Assembly: GCF_001426195.1 (NCBI RefSeq)
Contig: NZ_LMRS01000045.1
Span: 62,548-126,547, forward strand
Length of the DNA: 64,000 nucleotides
Source: Sphingomonas sp. Leaf339
GTDB taxonomy: Bacteria > Pseudomonadota > Alphaproteobacteria > Sphingomonadales > Sphingomonadaceae
Reading direction: 5' to 3'
The number at the start of each line of letters is the position of its first letter. Within the stretch, counting starts at the first letter, position 1. This document shows positions 5,977 through 14,701 of this stretch, in pieces. Position numbers and translations under genes: made by a program. The notes beneath the pieces are model-generated. The model did not search any database. It was not told the DNA's origin and saw only the letters and a program-made list of their open reading frames with translations.

Positions 5977-8595
5977 GTGCATCACCACACCATGCAGATC
6001 CGCGCCTCCCTTCCCCCGGCCCCGCCCCCCGCCTCGCCGGCGGTGCTGCTGGGCATCGCCGCCGGCGAGGGCGACGAGGCGCGGATGCTGCCGCGGCTGG
6101 CGCAGGTCGCGGCATCGTGGCCGCTGGCCGCCCTGGTGCAGGGGCTGGCCGTCGCCACCGGCTGCGTCGCCAACGGTCGTTCGGCGCTGGCACTCTCGCT
6201 CGCCGCGCTGATCGCCGCCGCCGCCGCCGCAATCATGCTGGTCGCGGCCACCGCGCCGCGCGACTGGCGACCGCATCACCGGGTGCAGGGCATGACCGCG
6301 TCTGCGGCCCTCCTCGCCGCGGCCCTGCTGGGATTGCTCTGGACCGCCGCCCACGCGCCCGCGGGATCGATTCAGGCCGCCGCCACCGTCACGCTGGCCG
6401 GCGCGATCGGCATGGCCGGGCTGGCGGTGCATCCGGTCCGCGCCGCCATTCTGGGCTTCGGTGTCGGGCTGGTCGCGACGATGGCGCTGATGGTCGGCCC
6501 GTCGCTGGTGCTGGTCGAGGCGCTCGCGCTGCTGATCGCGCTCGCCATCGCGACCTGGCGCCTCGCCCGCCACGATCACGCCGCCACGCTGGCGCAGGCG
6601 GGGCAGGTCGACGAGGGCCAGCAGGCATCCAAGATGATCGCCGAATTCGAGGTCCACGGCACCGGCTGGTTCTGGGAGGCCGACCGCCATGGTCGCGTCA
6701 CCTATCTGTCGGCCAAGGTGGCCGCCGAGATCGCGGAGCATGATCCCGCGCCGATCGGCCGCCTGCTGACCGACATCTTCCGCATGGACGGCGCGGTGCC
6801 CGGCACCGAACGCACGCTCGCCTTTCACCTGTCGTCGCGCACGTCGTTCTCCGACTATTCGGTCTGCGCGATGGGCGATCGCGACGGCAGCCGCTGGTGG
6901 TCGATCTCAGGCCGGCCGATGGTCGACGATCTCGGCCGCTTCCAGGGTTTCATCGGATCGGGCAGCGACCTGACCGAAAAGCGCCGGTCGGAAGCCGAAA
7001 TCACCCGCCTGGCGCTGTTCGACGGCCTGACCGGCCTCGCCAACCGCCAGCGGATGCGCCTGTCGCTCGACAAGACACTGGCCCAGGTCACGGGTCAGCA
7101 TCGCCCGTCTGCCCTGTTCCTGATGGACCTCGACCGGTTCAAGGCGGTGAACGACACACTGGGTCATCAGGCCGGCGACGCCCTGCTGAAACAGGTCGCT
7201 CAGCGCCTGCAACGCGGCGTCGGCGAATCGGGGCTGGTCGGCCGGCTGGGCGGCGACGAATTTCAGGTGCTGCTGCCCGGCATGGACACGCGCGAGCCGC
7301 TGGCGACGCTGGCGATCGACCTCATCACCGCACTGTCACAGCCCTATTTCATCGCCGGCACGTCGGTCACGATCGGCTGTTCGATCGGCATCGCCATCGC
7401 CCCGCACGACGGCGAGGATGCCGAGACGCTGGTCCGCAATGCCGATCTGGCGCTCTATGCCGCCAAGGCCGATGGCCGCGGCGTCCATCGTTTCTATCAC
7501 GGCGACATGCTGCTCGGCGCCCGCAACCGCCAGCAGCTGGAAACCGATCTGCGCGCCGCGCTCGCCTGTGGCGATTTCCATCTTTGCTACCAGCCCGTCG
7601 TCAGCACCGCCGACGCCCGCATCGTCGGGTACGAGGCACTGGTGCGATGGCAGCATCCGATGCGCGGGCTGGTCTCCCCGGCCGACTTCATCCCCGTCGC
7701 CGAGGAATGCGGCCTGATCGAGGGGCTGGGCGAATGGGTCCTGCGCACCGCCTGTGCGGAGGCTGCGCGCTGGCCGCGCGACGTGCGTATCGCGGTCAAC
7801 GTCTCGCCGATCCAGTTCGCCAATCCGACCCTGCCCGCCATCGTCACCAGCGCGCTGGCGCAATCCGGCCTGTTGCCCGACCGGCTGGAACTGGAGATCA
7901 CCGAGGGGGTCTTCCTGAACAATTCGGACGATTCAGACCGGATGTTCCGGGCGCTGAAGAACATCGGCGTGCGGCTGGCGCTCGACGATTTCGGCACCGG
8001 CTATTCCAGCCTCGGCTATCTGCGTACCGCGCCGTTCGACAAGATCAAGATCGACCAGTCGTTCGTGCGTGGCGCGGCTCAGCCCGACAACCGCAACGCC
8101 GCGATCATCCGCGCGATCGTGACGCTGGCCGACACGCTGGGTATGGAGACCACCGCCGAGGGTGTCGAGATCCAGGACGAGATCGACCTCGTCCGCGATC
8201 TGGGGTGCAGCCATATCCAGGGCTATGTCTATGGCCGGCCCGCCCCCGCGGTCGAGGTGGCGACGGCGCTCGGCATCGATCCCCATGCCAGCCCGATCGG
8301 TTTCAAGGTCAGCCGCGCGCCGCGCACCCGCCTGCTCCGCTCCGCCCGGATCATGGTGCAGGGCCGGCCGGGCGACGTCCGCATCCGCGACATCTCGACC
8401 ACCGGCGTGATGGTCGATGGCCTGACGCTGGGCGAACAGCCGGTCGGCCTGGACGTGCTGATCGAGCTGGTCGAAAACCAGATGATGGCCGCCCGCGTCC
8501 GCTGGGCAGAAGGCGGCCGTGCCGGCCTGCAATTCGACGAACCGATCGATCTGTCGATCCTCGCCGTCTCCCGCCAGACGCGCCGGGCCGGATAA
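5977..8595 (+). CDS. Membrane-anchored PAS-GGDEF-EAL-PilZ cyclic-di-GMP protein
   Basis: A protein of 872 residues from a GTG; ATG at 5992 is an alternative start. Order: several hydrophobic segments (about 55-195), a PAS-like segment (about 215-335), GGDEF (about 345-510, motif GGDEF at 425-429), EAL (about 530-775, EAL at 553-555, DDFGTGYSS at 670-678, AEGVE near 728), and a C-terminal PilZ domain (about 775-865, DISTTG). Diguanylate cyclase and phosphodiesterase signatures are both intact. The inhibitory RxxD site before GGDEF is absent (GESG instead). The PilZ arginine motif lacks the exact RxxxR spacing. It probably turns c-di-GMP over in response to a membrane or PAS signal. Confidence 0.9.
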   Translation: MHHHTMQIRASLPPAPPPASPAVLLGIAAGEGDEARMLPRLAQVAASWPLAALVQGLAVATGCVANGRSALALSLAALIAAAAAAIMLVAATAPRDWRPHHRVQGMTASAALLAAALLGLLWTAAHAPAGSIQAAATVTLAGAIGMAGLAVHPVRAAILGFGVGLVATMALMVGPSLVLVEALALLIALAIATWRLARHDHAATLAQAGQVDEGQQASKMIAEFEVHGTGWFWEADRHGRVTYLSAKVAAEIAEHDPAPIGRLLTDIFRMDGAVPGTERTLAFHLSSRTSFSDYSVCAMGDRDGSRWWSISGRPMVDDLGRFQGFIGSGSDLTEKRRSEAEITRLALFDGLTGLANRQRMRLSLDKTLAQVTGQHRPSALFLMDLDRFKAVNDTLGHQAGDALLKQVAQRLQRGVGESGLVGRLGGDEFQVLLPGMDTREPLATLAIDLITALSQPYFIAGTSVTIGCSIGIAIAPHDGEDAETLVRNADLALYAAKADGRGVHRFYHGDMLLGARNRQQLETDLRAALACGDFHLCYQPVVSTADARIVGYEALVRWQHPMRGLVSPADFIPVAEECGLIEGLGEWVLRTACAEAARWPRDVRIAVNVSPIQFANPTLPAIVTSALAQSGLLPDRLELEITEGVFLNNSDDSDRMFRALKNIGVRLALDDFGTGYSSLGYLRTAPFDKIKIDQSFVRGAAQPDNRNAAIIRAIVTLADTLGMETTAEGVEIQDEIDLVRDLGCSHIQGYVYGRPAPAVEVATALGIDPHASPIGFKVSRAPRTRLLRSARIMVQGRPGDVRIRDISTTGVMVDGLTLGEQPVGLDVLIELVENQMMAARVRWAEGGRAGLQFDEPIDLSILAVSRQTRRAG

Positions 8596-8739
8596 GCCGC
8601 GCGGGGGATAATCGGCACGGCAGTAAAACTGACGCGGTTCTGCCACCGCACCGCAACATGACCGATGCATAGGATTGATGGTTAACCGCCCGCTTACCGG
8701 CAATGCCGCCGCGCGGGTATCAATCCGGGGGAGCATCCG

Positions 8740-9546
8740 ATGATTCTGTTCAAGTACAGCCTGCCGCTGATCGCGTTCGTTTCGACCGCCGCCGGCGCCA
8801 CCGTCTATCCGACCACACCCGCGCCCGTCTCGCTGACGTCGGCTGCCTATACGCAGAATTTCAACACGCTCGCCGCGACCGGCGCCACCGGCACTGCCCT
8901 GCCGACCGGGTGGCAGGTGTCCGAGAACGGCAGCAACGCCAACACGAACTACGGCATCGATGATGGCGGCAGCAACACCGGCAACGTCTACAGCTATGGC
9001 ACCGACGGCTCCACCGATCGCGCGCTCGGCAGCCTCGGCAGCGGGTCGAACGCACCGCTCTATTACGGTGCCTTCTTCCAGAACGCGCTGGGCGCCACGA
9101 TCAACAGCCTGTCGATCGATTACACCGGTGAGCAATGGCGCGGCGGCACGGCGACCGACCAGCTGGTGTTCCAATATTCGCTGAACGCCACCAGCATCGA
9201 CAGCGTCGCCGCGACGTGGATCAATGTCGCCTCGCTCGCCTTCACCTCGCCCAACGCCAGCACCGCCGGCGCGCTCAATGGCAACGCGGTCGCAAATCGT
9301 ACCGCACTGACCGGCACGCTGTCCGGCCTGACGATCCTGAACGGATCGACCTTCGCGATCCGCTGGACGGATATGGACAACAGCGGCAGCGACGACGGCC
9401 TCGCTGTCGACGACCTCCGCGTCGCCGCGTCGACGATCGCCGCGGTGCCGGAGCCAGCGACCTGGGCGATGCTCGTCCTGGGCTTTGGTCTGGTCGGCGC
9501 CACCACCCGCCATCGTCGCCGCAGCCTTCGCCGCGTCTTTGCCTGA
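8740..9546 (+). CDS. PEPxxWA-CTERM sorting domain exported protein
   Basis: A protein of 268 residues: signal peptide (about 1-20, AAGA cleavage region), a beta-rich Ser/Thr/Asn-rich body containing QNFNTLAATG, WRGGTATDQLVFQYSL and WTDMDNSGSDDGLAVDDLRV, then VPEPATWAMLVLGFGLVG and a basic RHRRR tail. This C-terminus is the PEPxxWA variant of the PEP-CTERM signal, processed by the exosortase system and typical of sphingomonads. The body resembles nuclease or lamin-tail-associated extracellular beta domains but no enzyme motif is visible. A strong terminator follows. Confidence 0.85.
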   Translation: MILFKYSLPLIAFVSTAAGATVYPTTPAPVSLTSAAYTQNFNTLAATGATGTALPTGWQVSENGSNANTNYGIDDGGSNTGNVYSYGTDGSTDRALGSLGSGSNAPLYYGAFFQNALGATINSLSIDYTGEQWRGGTATDQLVFQYSLNATSIDSVAATWINVASLAFTSPNASTAGALNGNAVANRTALTGTLSGLTILNGSTFAIRWTDMDNSGSDDGLAVDDLRVAASTIAAVPEPATWAMLVLGFGLVGATTRHRRRSLRRVFA

Positions 9547-9582
9547 ACCGATCCCGGCATCTTCGGCCGGGCAGTCGTGATA

Positions 9583-9614
9583 GGAGCCTCGATCGGCGAT
9601 CGGGGCTCCTTTTT
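9583..9614 (+). terminator. Rho-independent terminator
   Basis: GGAGCCTCGATC (9583-9594) pairs with GATCGGGGCTCC (9598-9609) as a 12-bp stem with one G-T wobble and loop GGC, followed by TTTTTATTTTA. It ends the CTERM gene transcript. Confidence 0.9.
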
Positions 9615-9946
9615 ATTTTATGGGCGGCACATTCCGCTTGCACTTCGCCAACCCCGCAGAGATCCACGCGTCGCGGCGCATGGCCGCCCGCCAACGGCCA
9701 ACGGTTCGTCGCGCCCGGCCCGAAAGCCACTTGCTCCCGACCGCGATCTGCCACAATCAGTAGCGGTGTGAACCGGGGGCGGACCCAAGTGATGGTGTGT
9801 TCGTTGAAACCTCGTCATCTTGGCTGCGACGCTCGCGCAGGTGACATGCGGATCGATGGACCCTTTTTGTTCTCCTCCACACTGCGGTTTGGTGGTAACG
9901 ATATGGCGCGCCGCGATTCGGTCTGGATAGAACAAGGAGTGGCGCG
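9615..9946. other. Non-coding region upstream of nrdA
   Basis: A stretch of about 330 nt without a credible ORF. It must hold the nrdA promoter. I found no convincing NrdR box pair, riboswitch or sigma70 promoter by eye. AAGGAG at 9934-9939 is the ribosome binding site for nrdA. Confidence 0.5.
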
Positions 9947-11863
9947 GTGATGGATTTCAGCAACGGCCGGGATAGCGATATGACCGACACGATCGACATT
10001 GTAAGCGAAAAGTCCGCCGCCGCCGCGCCGGCCACCGGCCCGGTGGCGCTCGACAGTCGCGCCGTCGCGCCGCAGCCCTATGCGCTGGACGTCGATCACA
10101 GCCGTGACGCGCTTCTGACCGATTTCGGCAAGGAGACGTTGAAGGATCGTTACCTGCTGCCGGGCGAATCCTTCCAGGACCTCTTCGTCCGCGTCGCCTC
10201 CGCCTATGCCGACGATGCCGCCCATGCCCAGCGCATCTATGACTATATCTCGAAGCTGTGGTTCATGCCCGCCACGCCCGTGCTGTCGAACGGCGGCACC
10301 GGTCGCGGCCTGCCGATCAGCTGCTACCTCAATTCGGTGCCGGACAGCCTGAACGGCATCGTCGACACCTGGAACGAGAATGTCTGGCTCGCTAGCCGCG
10401 GCGGCGGCATCGGCACCTATTGGGGCAACGTGCGCGGCATCGGTGAGCCGGTCGGCTTGAACGGCAAGACCAGCGGCATCATCCCGTTCGTCCGCGTCAT
10501 GGATTCGCTGACGCTGGCGATTTCGCAGGGGTCGCTGCGCCGTGGTTCGGCCGCTGTCTATCTCGACGTGTCGCACCCGGAGATCGAGGAGTTCCTCGAA
10601 ATCCGCAAGCCCTCGGGCGATTTCAACCGCAAGGCGCTGAACCTCCATCACGGCGTCCTGATCCCCGACGCCTTCATGGAAGCGGTGCGTGACGGCAGCG
10701 AGTGGATTCTGCGCAGCCCGAAGGACCAGACCGAGCGTGGCCGCGTCGATGCCCGCGCGCTGTTCCAGAAGCTCGTGGAAACCCGCCTCGCCACCGGTGA
10801 GCCGTACATCGTCTTCGCCGATCACGTGAACTCGACCATGCCCAAGCATCACCGCGATCTGGGCCTGAAGGTATCCACCTCGAACCTGTGTTCCGAGATC
10901 ACGCTGCCCACCGGCCGCGACCATCTTGGCAACGACCGCACCGCCGTCTGCTGCCTGTCCTCGCTCAACCTGGAGACGTGGGACCAGTGGAAGGACGAGA
11001 AGGGCTTCGTCGAGGACGTGATGCGGTTCCTCGACAACGTGTTGCAGGATTATATCGACCGCCACGAACCCGGCATGGAGCGCGCCGCGTACAGCGCCGG
11101 TCGCGAACGCTCGGTTGGCTTGGGCGTCATGGGCTTCCACTCGTTCCTGCAGGCACGCGGTATCGCGTTCGAGGGCGCGATGGCGAAGTCGTGGAACCTG
11201 CGCATGTTCAAGCAGATCAACGCGCAGGTGAACGAGGCGTCGATGCAGCTCGCCGTCGAGCGTGGCCCCTGCCCCGACGCCGCCGACATGGGCGTGATGG
11301 AGCGGTTCAGCTGCAAGATGGCGATCGCGCCGACCGCGTCGATCAGCATCATCTGCGGCGGCACCAGCGCCTGCATCGAACCTATCCCGGCCAATATTTA
11401 TACGCACAAGACGCTGTCGGGCAGCTTCTCGGTCAAGAACCCGTATCTCGAAAAGCTGCTCAACGAAAAGTCGAAGAACAGCGACGCGGTGTGGAACTCG
11501 ATCCTGGAAAATGGCGGCTCGGTCCAGCATCTCGACTTCCTCTCAGTCGAGGAAAAGGACTGCTACAAGACCAGCTTCGAGATCGACCAGCGCTGGCTGC
11601 TCGAACTCGCCGGCGACCGCACGCCGTACATCGATCAGGCGCAGTCGCTGAACCTGTTCATCCCGGCGGACGTCGAGAAATGGGACCTCCTGATGCTCCA
11701 CTTCCGTGCATGGGAACTGGGCATCAAGTCGCTCTATTACTTGCGTTCGAAGTCGGTGCAGCGCGCGGGCTTCGCGGGCGGGGTGGAGACGGACAACACC
11801 ATCGCCAAGCCGAAATACGAGCTGGAAAGCACGGATTACGACGAGTGCTTGGCCTGCCAGTGA
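9947..11863 (+). CDS. nrdA: Ribonucleoside-diphosphate reductase class I, alpha subunit
   Basis: A protein of 638 residues (GTG start, or ATG 3 nt later, after AAGGAG) that reduces ribonucleotides to deoxyribonucleotides. Visible motifs: PATPVLSNGG, LPISCYLNSV (redox Cys), SRGGGIGTYWGNVR, NLCSEITLPTG (catalytic Asn/Cys/Glu), and the C-terminal shuttle pair CLACQ at the very end. At 638 residues it is shorter than the 760-residue E. coli enzyme: about 45 residues precede the catalytic core, so the N-terminal ATP-cone is missing, which predicts altered overall allosteric control. nrdB lies 1.1 kb downstream. Confidence 0.95.
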   Translation: MMDFSNGRDSDMTDTIDIVSEKSAAAAPATGPVALDSRAVAPQPYALDVDHSRDALLTDFGKETLKDRYLLPGESFQDLFVRVASAYADDAAHAQRIYDYISKLWFMPATPVLSNGGTGRGLPISCYLNSVPDSLNGIVDTWNENVWLASRGGGIGTYWGNVRGIGEPVGLNGKTSGIIPFVRVMDSLTLAISQGSLRRGSAAVYLDVSHPEIEEFLEIRKPSGDFNRKALNLHHGVLIPDAFMEAVRDGSEWILRSPKDQTERGRVDARALFQKLVETRLATGEPYIVFADHVNSTMPKHHRDLGLKVSTSNLCSEITLPTGRDHLGNDRTAVCCLSSLNLETWDQWKDEKGFVEDVMRFLDNVLQDYIDRHEPGMERAAYSAGRERSVGLGVMGFHSFLQARGIAFEGAMAKSWNLRMFKQINAQVNEASMQLAVERGPCPDAADMGVMERFSCKMAIAPTASISIICGGTSACIEPIPANIYTHKTLSGSFSVKNPYLEKLLNEKSKNSDAVWNSILENGGSVQHLDFLSVEEKDCYKTSFEIDQRWLLELAGDRTPYIDQAQSLNLFIPADVEKWDLLMLHFRAWELGIKSLYYLRSKSVQRAGFAGGVETDNTIAKPKYELESTDYDECLACQ

Positions 11864-11892
11864 GATGGACGGTGCCGACGCCTCACTAATCC

Positions 11893-11924
11893 CCTCTCCC
11901 CTTGTGGGAGAGGGAGGGGCCCGC
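11893..11924. repeat. REP-like palindrome, left arm of 32-bp inverted repeat
   Basis: This 32-bp block (starting CCTCTCCCCTTG) is repeated exactly in inverted orientation at 12377-12408. It is itself an imperfect palindrome (CCTCTCCC/GGGAGAGG around CTTGT) and lies just after the nrdA stop, so it may also act as a terminator hairpin. The two copies bracket the DUF559 gene. A shorter relative is the terminator at 20071-20100. Confidence 0.9.
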
Positions 11925-11945
11925 GTCGCGCAGCGGCGTGGGAGG

Positions 11946-12341
11946 GTGAGGGGGAATGCGGACGGCCTGACCAAACGCCAGTTGCTGCCCGCCGACACCA
12001 TCGCTCACGCCAGAAGCCTGCGCCGCGCATCGACCGAGCCGGAAAAGCGAATGTGGAATGCCCTCCGAACTGCATTTCCGGATAGCAAATGGCGGCGTCA
12101 GGTGCCGATCGCTCGCTACTTCGCGGACTTCTGTTCGCATCGGGCGAAGCTGGTGATCGAGATCGACGGCGACGGTCACGCGCATAACGCGGACTATGAT
12201 GCGGCCAGATCAGTGACCATCGAACATGAGGGATACCGGGTCGTGCGCTTCGCCAATGCCGATATCATGGCAAATCCGGATGGCGTGATCGCGACGATCA
12301 CCCGCTGTCTCGACGCGTTCACGCAAAAGGGCCGCCCCTGA
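11946..12341 (+). CDS. DUF559 family protein (Vsr-like endonuclease fold)
   Basis: A protein of about 131 residues from GTG at 11946. Conserved DUF559 features: LRRASTEPEKRMWNALR, then WRRQVPIARYFADFCS, LVIEIDGDGHA and VVRFANADI. The FADF...EIDG arrangement corresponds to the PD-(D/E)xK/Vsr-like core (Asp and Glu as metal ligands), so a nuclease activity is possible but unproven. The gene is placed between nrdA and nrdB and is enclosed by perfect 32-bp inverted repeats, suggesting insertion as a unit. The start is uncertain because the 5' end runs into repeat sequence. Confidence 0.75.
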   Translation: MRGNADGLTKRQLLPADTIAHARSLRRASTEPEKRMWNALRTAFPDSKWRRQVPIARYFADFCSHRAKLVIEIDGDGHAHNADYDAARSVTIEHEGYRVVRFANADIMANPDGVIATITRCLDAFTQKGRP

Positions 12342-12376
12342 TGGACGGCCCCCTCATCCTCCCACTGCCGATGGCA

Positions 12377-12408
12377 GCGGGCCCCTCCCTCTCCCACAAG
12401 GGGAGAGG
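12377..12408. repeat. REP-like palindrome, right arm of 32-bp inverted repeat
   Basis: An exact inverted copy (32/32) of 11893-11924. It lies between the DUF559 stop and the 3' end of the convergent DUF2171 gene, where its internal hairpin could terminate transcription from both sides. Confidence 0.9.
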
Positions 12409-12418
12409 GACTGTCAGC

Positions 12419-12670
12419 TCACTCGGCTTCTTCGAACATATCCACCGCGTTCTGGCCGGTCGCGGACAGGCGCACCGTGTCGCCTTCGATTTCCGCAACC
12501 AGACCGATCGGCAGGTAATGATGCTTCTGCCCCTGCCCGTCCTGGGTCGAGGGCGAGTCGTTCTTGGTCAGCTTGATGCGGTCGCCGTCGACGTGATCGA
12601 CGGTGCCGACGTGCACGCCGTCCGCACCGATCACTGCGGCATGTTCCTTGATCTGCGTAACATCGACCAT
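12419..12670 (-). CDS. DUF2171 domain protein
   Basis: A protein of 83 residues: MVDVTQIKEHAAVIGADG, HVGTVDHVDGDRIKLTKND, then HHYLPIGLVAEIEGDTVRLS, the DUF2171 pattern (a small PRC-barrel-like beta domain). The start was chosen at the ATG 7 nt after AAGGAG; an ATG 6 nt upstream is too close to that site. Such proteins are frequent among alphaproteobacterial stress-associated small proteins; function unknown. It lies antisense between nrdA and nrdB. Confidence 0.8.
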   Translation of the reverse strand: MVDVTQIKEHAAVIGADGVHVGTVDHVDGDRIKLTKNDSPSTQDGQGQKHHYLPIGLVAEIEGDTVRLSATGQNAVDMFEEAE

Positions 12671-12726
12671 GGTCATTCTCCTTTTCGGGGTCCGGCCGCT
12701 CAACGCGCGAATCCGGCGTTGGTCGC

Positions 12727-12927
12727 ATGACGTATGGCGTCATCATCATGTATCTGGTCGCCGCGGTGCTGGGGCTGGTCGGCGTCGTGCTCCTTGCACG
12801 ACTGCGCTCGGCCACCATCTCGGAACGACAGGTCTATGCGTATCGGATGATCGGCATCATGCTGACGTCCGCCGGCATCGTGCTCGCCATGTCCGCCACC
12901 GCGATGTGGCGATGGAGCATGGCATGA
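12727..12927 (+). CDS. Small two-span membrane protein
   Basis: A protein of 66 residues with two hydrophobic helices (about 5-24 and 42-62) joined by a basic loop (ARLRSATISERQVYAYR). It has no recognised family and no strong SD. It lies 50 nt upstream of nrdB on the same strand and may be in its transcript. Confidence 0.5.
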   Translation: MTYGVIIMYLVAAVLGLVGVVLLARLRSATISERQVYAYRMIGIMLTSAGIVLAMSATAMWRWSMA

Positions 12928-12977
12928 CCCGCCCCCTTTTCGTACCCCTTCCCCTATTCGTACCGGAGTAACCCCGC

Positions 12978-14036
12978 ATGTCCCTCCTTCACGCCTCCAA
13001 GCAGTACAAGCCCTTCGAATACCCCTGGGCGTTCGAATTCTGGAAGCGCCAGCAACAGCTCCACTGGCTGCCCGAAGAGGTGCCGCTGGGCGAGGATTGC
13101 CGCGACTGGGCGCAGAAGCTGTCCGATCACGAGCGCAACCTGCTGACCCAGATCTTCCGCTTCTTCACCCAGGCGGACGTCGAAGTGCAGGATTGCTATC
13201 ACGAGAAATACGGCCGCGTGTTCAAGCCGACCGAGATCAAGATGATGCTGACGTCGTTCAGCAACATGGAGACGGTCCACATCGCCGCCTACAGCCACCT
13301 GCTCGACACCATCGGCATGCCCGAGAGCGAATATGGCGCCTTCCTCGAATATGCCGAGATGAAGGAAAAGCATGATTACATGCAAAACTTCGGCGTCGAC
13401 AACGATCAGGATATCGCCCGCACGCTGGCGATGTTCGGCGGCTTTACCGAGGGCGTGCAGCTCTTTGCCAGCTTCGCCATGCTGATGAACTTCCCGCGCT
13501 TCAACAAGATGAAGGGCATGGGCCAGATCGTCACCTGGTCGATCCGCGACGAGAGCCTGCATTGCGAGGGCATCATCAAGATGTTCCACACCTTCTGTCA
13601 GGAGCGCCAGTGCCTGACCAAGGCGGTGAAGGACGACATCGCCGACGTGTGCCAGACGACGATCCGGCTGGAGGACAACTTCATCGACCTCGCGTTCGAG
13701 ATGGGCCCGGTGAACGGCATGACGCCCAAGGAGATCAAGAAGTACATCCGTTTCATCGCCGACTGGCGCATGGGCCAGTTGGGCCTGAAGCCGATCTACA
13801 TGATCGACGAACACCCCCTGCCCTGGCTCGCCCCGATGCTGAACGGCGTCGAGCACGCCAATTTCTTCGAGCAGCGCGCCACCGAATATTCGAAGGCCGC
13901 GACCAAGGGCCAGTGGAACGACGTCTGGGACAGCTTCGACAAGCGCCAGAAGGCGAAGATCATCATGCCGGCGGCGAATGAGGAACTGAGCGGCATGGGT
14001 GACATGTTCGCGCGGGCTGGTGTGGCGGCGGAATAA
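12978..14036 (+). CDS. nrdB: Ribonucleoside-diphosphate reductase class I, beta subunit
   Basis: A protein of 352 residues, the usual beta-subunit length, holding the di-iron/tyrosyl radical cofactor that activates NrdA. The ligand set is recognisable: Asp in FFTQADVEVQD, Glu and His in METVHIAAYSHL (the Tyr of AAYSH is the likely radical residue), Glu in GGFTEGVQLF, and Glu and His in RDESLHCEGI. The ATG follows a weak purine-rich stretch. An AT-rich insert begins directly after the stop. Confidence 0.95.
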   Translation: MSLLHASKQYKPFEYPWAFEFWKRQQQLHWLPEEVPLGEDCRDWAQKLSDHERNLLTQIFRFFTQADVEVQDCYHEKYGRVFKPTEIKMMLTSFSNMETVHIAAYSHLLDTIGMPESEYGAFLEYAEMKEKHDYMQNFGVDNDQDIARTLAMFGGFTEGVQLFASFAMLMNFPRFNKMKGMGQIVTWSIRDESLHCEGIIKMFHTFCQERQCLTKAVKDDIADVCQTTIRLEDNFIDLAFEMGPVNGMTPKEIKKYIRFIADWRMGQLGLKPIYMIDEHPLPWLAPMLNGVEHANFFEQRATEYSKAATKGQWNDVWDSFDKRQKAKIIMPAANEELSGMGDMFARAGVAAE

Positions 14037-14051
14037 TCATGTGAGGCCAAA

Positions 14052-14681
14052 ATGACGACGCCTAAAACGAGATTTTTGATCTCGCAAAAGCAAACAGAAA
14101 AACAAATATTTTCTGTAGAAGAACGACGCTCTGGTGATCTTCTAATTGGCTTCACCCCACCCAAAGCTATAAAAATTGCGGGACGCATTACCGAAAGGCC
14201 AAGGTCCCGCAAAGTTTCCGTTCATTTAAGTCTGATGAGCGACCCACCAGTTCACACTATAACGCATGAGATAGGATTTGGCCTTCGAGCTTCGCATAAG
14301 GGATACGCGGTAGTACGGCGGCTGAAAAATCAGCCGTTCATTTGGCCTATATTGTGTCAATCATTTGGAACTCATGAACCAAAATTTATCCATCGTCGAA
14401 AAGCAGATGAAATACGACGCATCGGAGCATACGATAGTAGTATAGACTGTCTATTGGTAGGCGTTTTTGTAACTCATTCTTCCTATGCAATCCCCGAATC
14501 ACATGGATTATCAGTTACTATTAAACGATTTTCTAAGTTCAACCTTAATGTAGTTACTACTTTTGCAGATATTAAAAGTGGAAAATCTACATTAGAAATT
14601 TTTAATTATACCTCACCCGTTAAAGATGGTGATTCTTGGCTAAAATTGGTGGAAACGCCGCCGCCGATACTTTTAATATAG
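14052..14681 (+). CDS. Unknown protein in AT-rich insert
   Basis: A protein of 209 residues with an ATG preceded by GAGG. Base composition is plainly lower in GC than all flanking genes and codon use is unlike them (many AAA, TTT and ATA codons), pointing to transfer. It has no signal peptide or membrane helix. Segments such as HEIGFGLRASHKGYAVVRRL and LLVGVFVTHSSYAIPESHG are not recognisable to me. It ends inside a 46-nt region shared with a second ORF in another frame. Confidence 0.5.
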   Translation: MTTPKTRFLISQKQTEKQIFSVEERRSGDLLIGFTPPKAIKIAGRITERPRSRKVSVHLSLMSDPPVHTITHEIGFGLRASHKGYAVVRRLKNQPFIWPILCQSFGTHEPKFIHRRKADEIRRIGAYDSSIDCLLVGVFVTHSSYAIPESHGLSVTIKRFSKFNLNVVTTFADIKSGKSTLEIFNYTSPVKDGDSWLKLVETPPPILLI

Positions 14682-14701
14682 AAGGCCTTGAAAGCTACTT
14701 G

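Noticed and set aside
6897-8672. Long plus-strand frame overlapping the GGDEF-EAL gene
   Set aside because: Arg/Pro-rich out-of-frame translation; the overlapping frame has intact GGDEF, EAL and PilZ motifs.
9815-11530. Long minus-strand open frame opposite nrdA
   Set aside because: Antisense shadow of nrdA; no recognisable domains and no ribosome site.
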